Origin: Larkinella sp051857545
Lineage (GTDB): Bacteria; Bacteroidota; Bacteroidia; Cytophagales; Spirosomataceae
Assembly: GCF_051857545.1 (NCBI RefSeq)
Contig: NZ_JBPZHB010000016.1
Span: forward strand, 60,521-124,520
Length of the DNA stretch: 64,000 nt
Direction of reading: 5' to 3'
In this document: one piece after another, positions 62,658-64,000 of the stretch
Layout of the letters: every line of letters starts with the position of its first letter
Position numbering within the stretch: the stretch's first letter is position 1
The notes under the pieces: generated by a model
What the model saw: the letters and a program-made list of their open reading frames with translations, nothing else
Databases searched by the model: none
Told to the model about the DNA's origin: nothing
Made by a program: the position numbers and the translations under genes

Positions 62658-63851
62658 TTAAAATTCAGGAAACAATTCCATTTGTGTCTCCCGAACTATA
62701 ATTCCCAGATCTCGTAAATAGTTCTCTGTTTGTTCTGCACTGGAGTGACGGCACTGGCGCTGGATCAGCCGGATATTTTGGGTTGCTTCCCAAAGGGCAA
62801 TGACGCCCGTATGCTTCCATCCATACATATCATAGTTCTGGCCTTTCAGTTCCAGGCGTTCCAGAATCTTACGGTGATGGTGGTAGTAATAATCTGGCCC
62901 GACTGGCTCCGGTCCGGGCTCACCACCTTTTCCAAAAACATAGTAATGGGGTGGGTAGGAGCGTAGCTTTTTTTCCTGGATCAGTCGCTCGAGTCCTGGG
63001 GGAATTTCAACGTGCTCAGCCTCATTGTCTTTGGCATCGTCAGCCGTCACAAAGATCGTCTTTGGTTTCAGGCTCCGAACCCGCAGCAGCCTTATTTCCT
63101 GACGCGGCCGCATAAATGTGTAATAGATAAAACTGACAAATAGTAGTAAATCCTGTTCTTCCGTGTGGTTACAGGCATCTTTGAAAGCGTGACGTTGATC
63201 GGACGTGTAGGCGGTGTGCTTATTGGTTTTCGTGACCAGGTCATTGATGCCCAAGAACGGATTTTTCAAAATATCCTTACCGGCCATTTTGTTGATCCGC
63301 TCGACCCAGTGCGTAAAAAACATCCGGACGGTATCGTTTACCGCATTGCGGGTGCGGTTGCTGAGGCCGTAGGTAAGGATGACTTCATCAAGGAATTTAA
63401 GGGCTTCACCGGCATTGAATGCCCGGATCGGCGTTCGAGTTTTCTTTTGATCCGTCAGGTACTTCTGAAACGTCCGGATGTGGGTGCGGTATGTCCTGAA
63501 CGAGTTGTGGCTTACCGTTTTTTCTTTGTAGCGTAGAAATTCCGAAATGGCAATATCGATCCGGGTAAGGTGGTTTACTACCAGATCTGCGGACTTCGAA
63601 GGAGTGGTTGGTTTGACCTTCGGCTTCGGTTCTTTCTGCGGTTTGGGTTTCGGAAGGTCATCGACGTAGGTTCCTTTTTTCAACACCCTGCGAAGCTCCT
63701 TAATAATTGCTTTGGCATGCTCCTGGCGTTCATCGATCGTATTTCCTTTCACGACTACCCGCTTCCGGACAATCTTTTGGTTTTTTAGTGACCAGGCTCC
63801 GTATTCGACCACCCACTGTTTTGACAGGTCATCGTCGTCCGGACGACTCAA
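62658..63851 (-). CDS. Tyrosine recombinase/integrase, 5' end uncertain
   Basis: Site-specific recombinase of the phage-integrase type. An arm-type N-terminal part with a Lys/Pro-rich linker (about 68-84) is followed by a SAM-like core-binding domain (about 100-190) and the catalytic domain. Candidate catalytic residues are Arg248 (TFMRPRQEI), His347 (YGWKHTGV), His369 (CRHSS) and the nucleophile Tyr378 (ENYLRDL). The first codon given here is a TTG. Coding-like sequence (GIDPQIYPYKEPF) continues upstream, and an ATG at 63906 would join it if a run of four T were three, so the true start is probably upstream with a frame break. Probably mobilises the 60-64 kb segment. Confidence 0.88.
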   Translation of the reverse strand: MSRPDDDDLSKQWVVEYGAWSLKNQKIVRKRVVVKGNTIDERQEHAKAIIKELRRVLKKGTYVDDLPKPKPQKEPKPKVKPTTPSKSADLVVNHLTRIDIAISEFLRYKEKTVSHNSFRTYRTHIRTFQKYLTDQKKTRTPIRAFNAGEALKFLDEVILTYGLSNRTRNAVNDTVRMFFTHWVERINKMAGKDILKNPFLGINDLVTKTNKHTAYTSDQRHAFKDACNHTEEQDLLLFVSFIYYTFMRPRQEIRLLRVRSLKPKTIFVTADDAKDNEAEHVEIPPGLERLIQEKKLRSYPPHYYVFGKGGEPGPEPVGPDYYYHHHRKILERLELKGQNYDMYGWKHTGVIALWEATQNIRLIQRQCRHSSAEQTENYLRDLGIIVRETQMELFPEF

Positions 63852-64000
63852 AAACGGCTCTTTATAGGGGTATATTTGGGGATCAATACCAAAAGTTGTG
63901 GATCATCTTGGTTTAAGCATATAACTGAGTTAGTCTGTAAAGGAAAAATTCCACATTTCTTACCCCTCTGAACTGGGCCCGGAACGCTTTGATTTTGGCA

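Noticed and set aside
1..64000. CRISPR arrays, rRNA operons, prophage structural genes, diversity-generating retroelement
   Set aside because: No regularly spaced direct repeats, rRNA-like sequence, capsid/tail genes or reverse transcriptase were seen. The four-helix-bundle gene alone is not enough for a retroelement.

Overview
The window looks like chromosomal DNA of a Bacteroidota bacterium, most likely of the order Cytophagales (Spirosoma/Larkinella-like). The evidence is a ftsQ-ftsA-ftsZ/mur cluster of that lineage, GLPGLI and OMP_b-brl proteins, TAnnTTTG-type -7 promoter boxes, weak Shine-Dalgarno signals, and Bacteroidota-style S24 repressor and integrase families. Base composition is slightly GC-rich by eye, apart from a few clearly AT-rich accessory patches.

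Layout. 1-218: tail of an NADPH-dependent FMN reductase. 295-9297 (minus): the distal half of the division/cell-wall cluster, transcribed murD-ftsW-murG-murC-ftsQ-ftsA-ftsZ. It starts at its own promoter, and mraY and the earlier genes are not adjacent. 9430-12847 (minus): mscL, a transglutaminase-like protease, a periplasmic thioredoxin and a Y-family polymerase. The polymerase is divergent from an XRE/S24 (LexA-like) repressor, forming an SOS-type pair. 13718-14455: a REP-associated tyrosine transposase between two related palindromes. 14491-24000: a GMC oxidoreductase, a GLPGLI/outer-membrane-barrel operon with a BlaI-like operator upstream, a polysaccharide deacetylase, small proteins, and a GH9 glycosidase with a histone-like basic tail. 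24153-29612: a thioester-containing alpha-2-macroglobulin lipoprotein.

29851-39510: fatty-acid beta-oxidation genes (acyl-CoA dehydrogenase; marR, 3-hydroxyacyl-CoA dehydrogenase/enoyl-CoA hydratase, a four-helix-bundle gene and thiolase), with a LysM protein carrying a degenerate MltD domain between them. The palindrome TATGCwwGCATA lies on the -33 region of both the marR and the acyl-CoA dehydrogenase promoters, which suggests that the local MarR controls the pathway. 39615-47004: secreted proteins, an S41 protease, a GGCT-like protein, a conserved protein of unknown function and a sodium/solute symporter. 47161-48654: one very AT-rich multi-pass membrane protein, probably acquired. 48785-57307: a secreted protein, asd, a TonB-receptor-like barrel with an M28 peptidase, an orphan IS630-type HTH gene and a zinc alcohol dehydrogenase. 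57335-60222: a Tat-exported isomerase/oxidoreductase pair and a small secreted protein. 60353-63906: an accessory segment with a DUF6602-like PD-(D/E)XK protein, a membrane-anchored coiled-coil protein and a tyrosine integrase whose 5' end appears frame-disrupted.

A recurring feature is long perfect hairpins (19-37 bp arms) at gene ends, most of them between convergent genes. Many are built from short repeated words (GAGTGA, GATGAACG, GATGGTTAAA) and each has its own sequence. They probably act as bidirectional terminators. No CRISPR array, rRNA or convincing tRNA was found.
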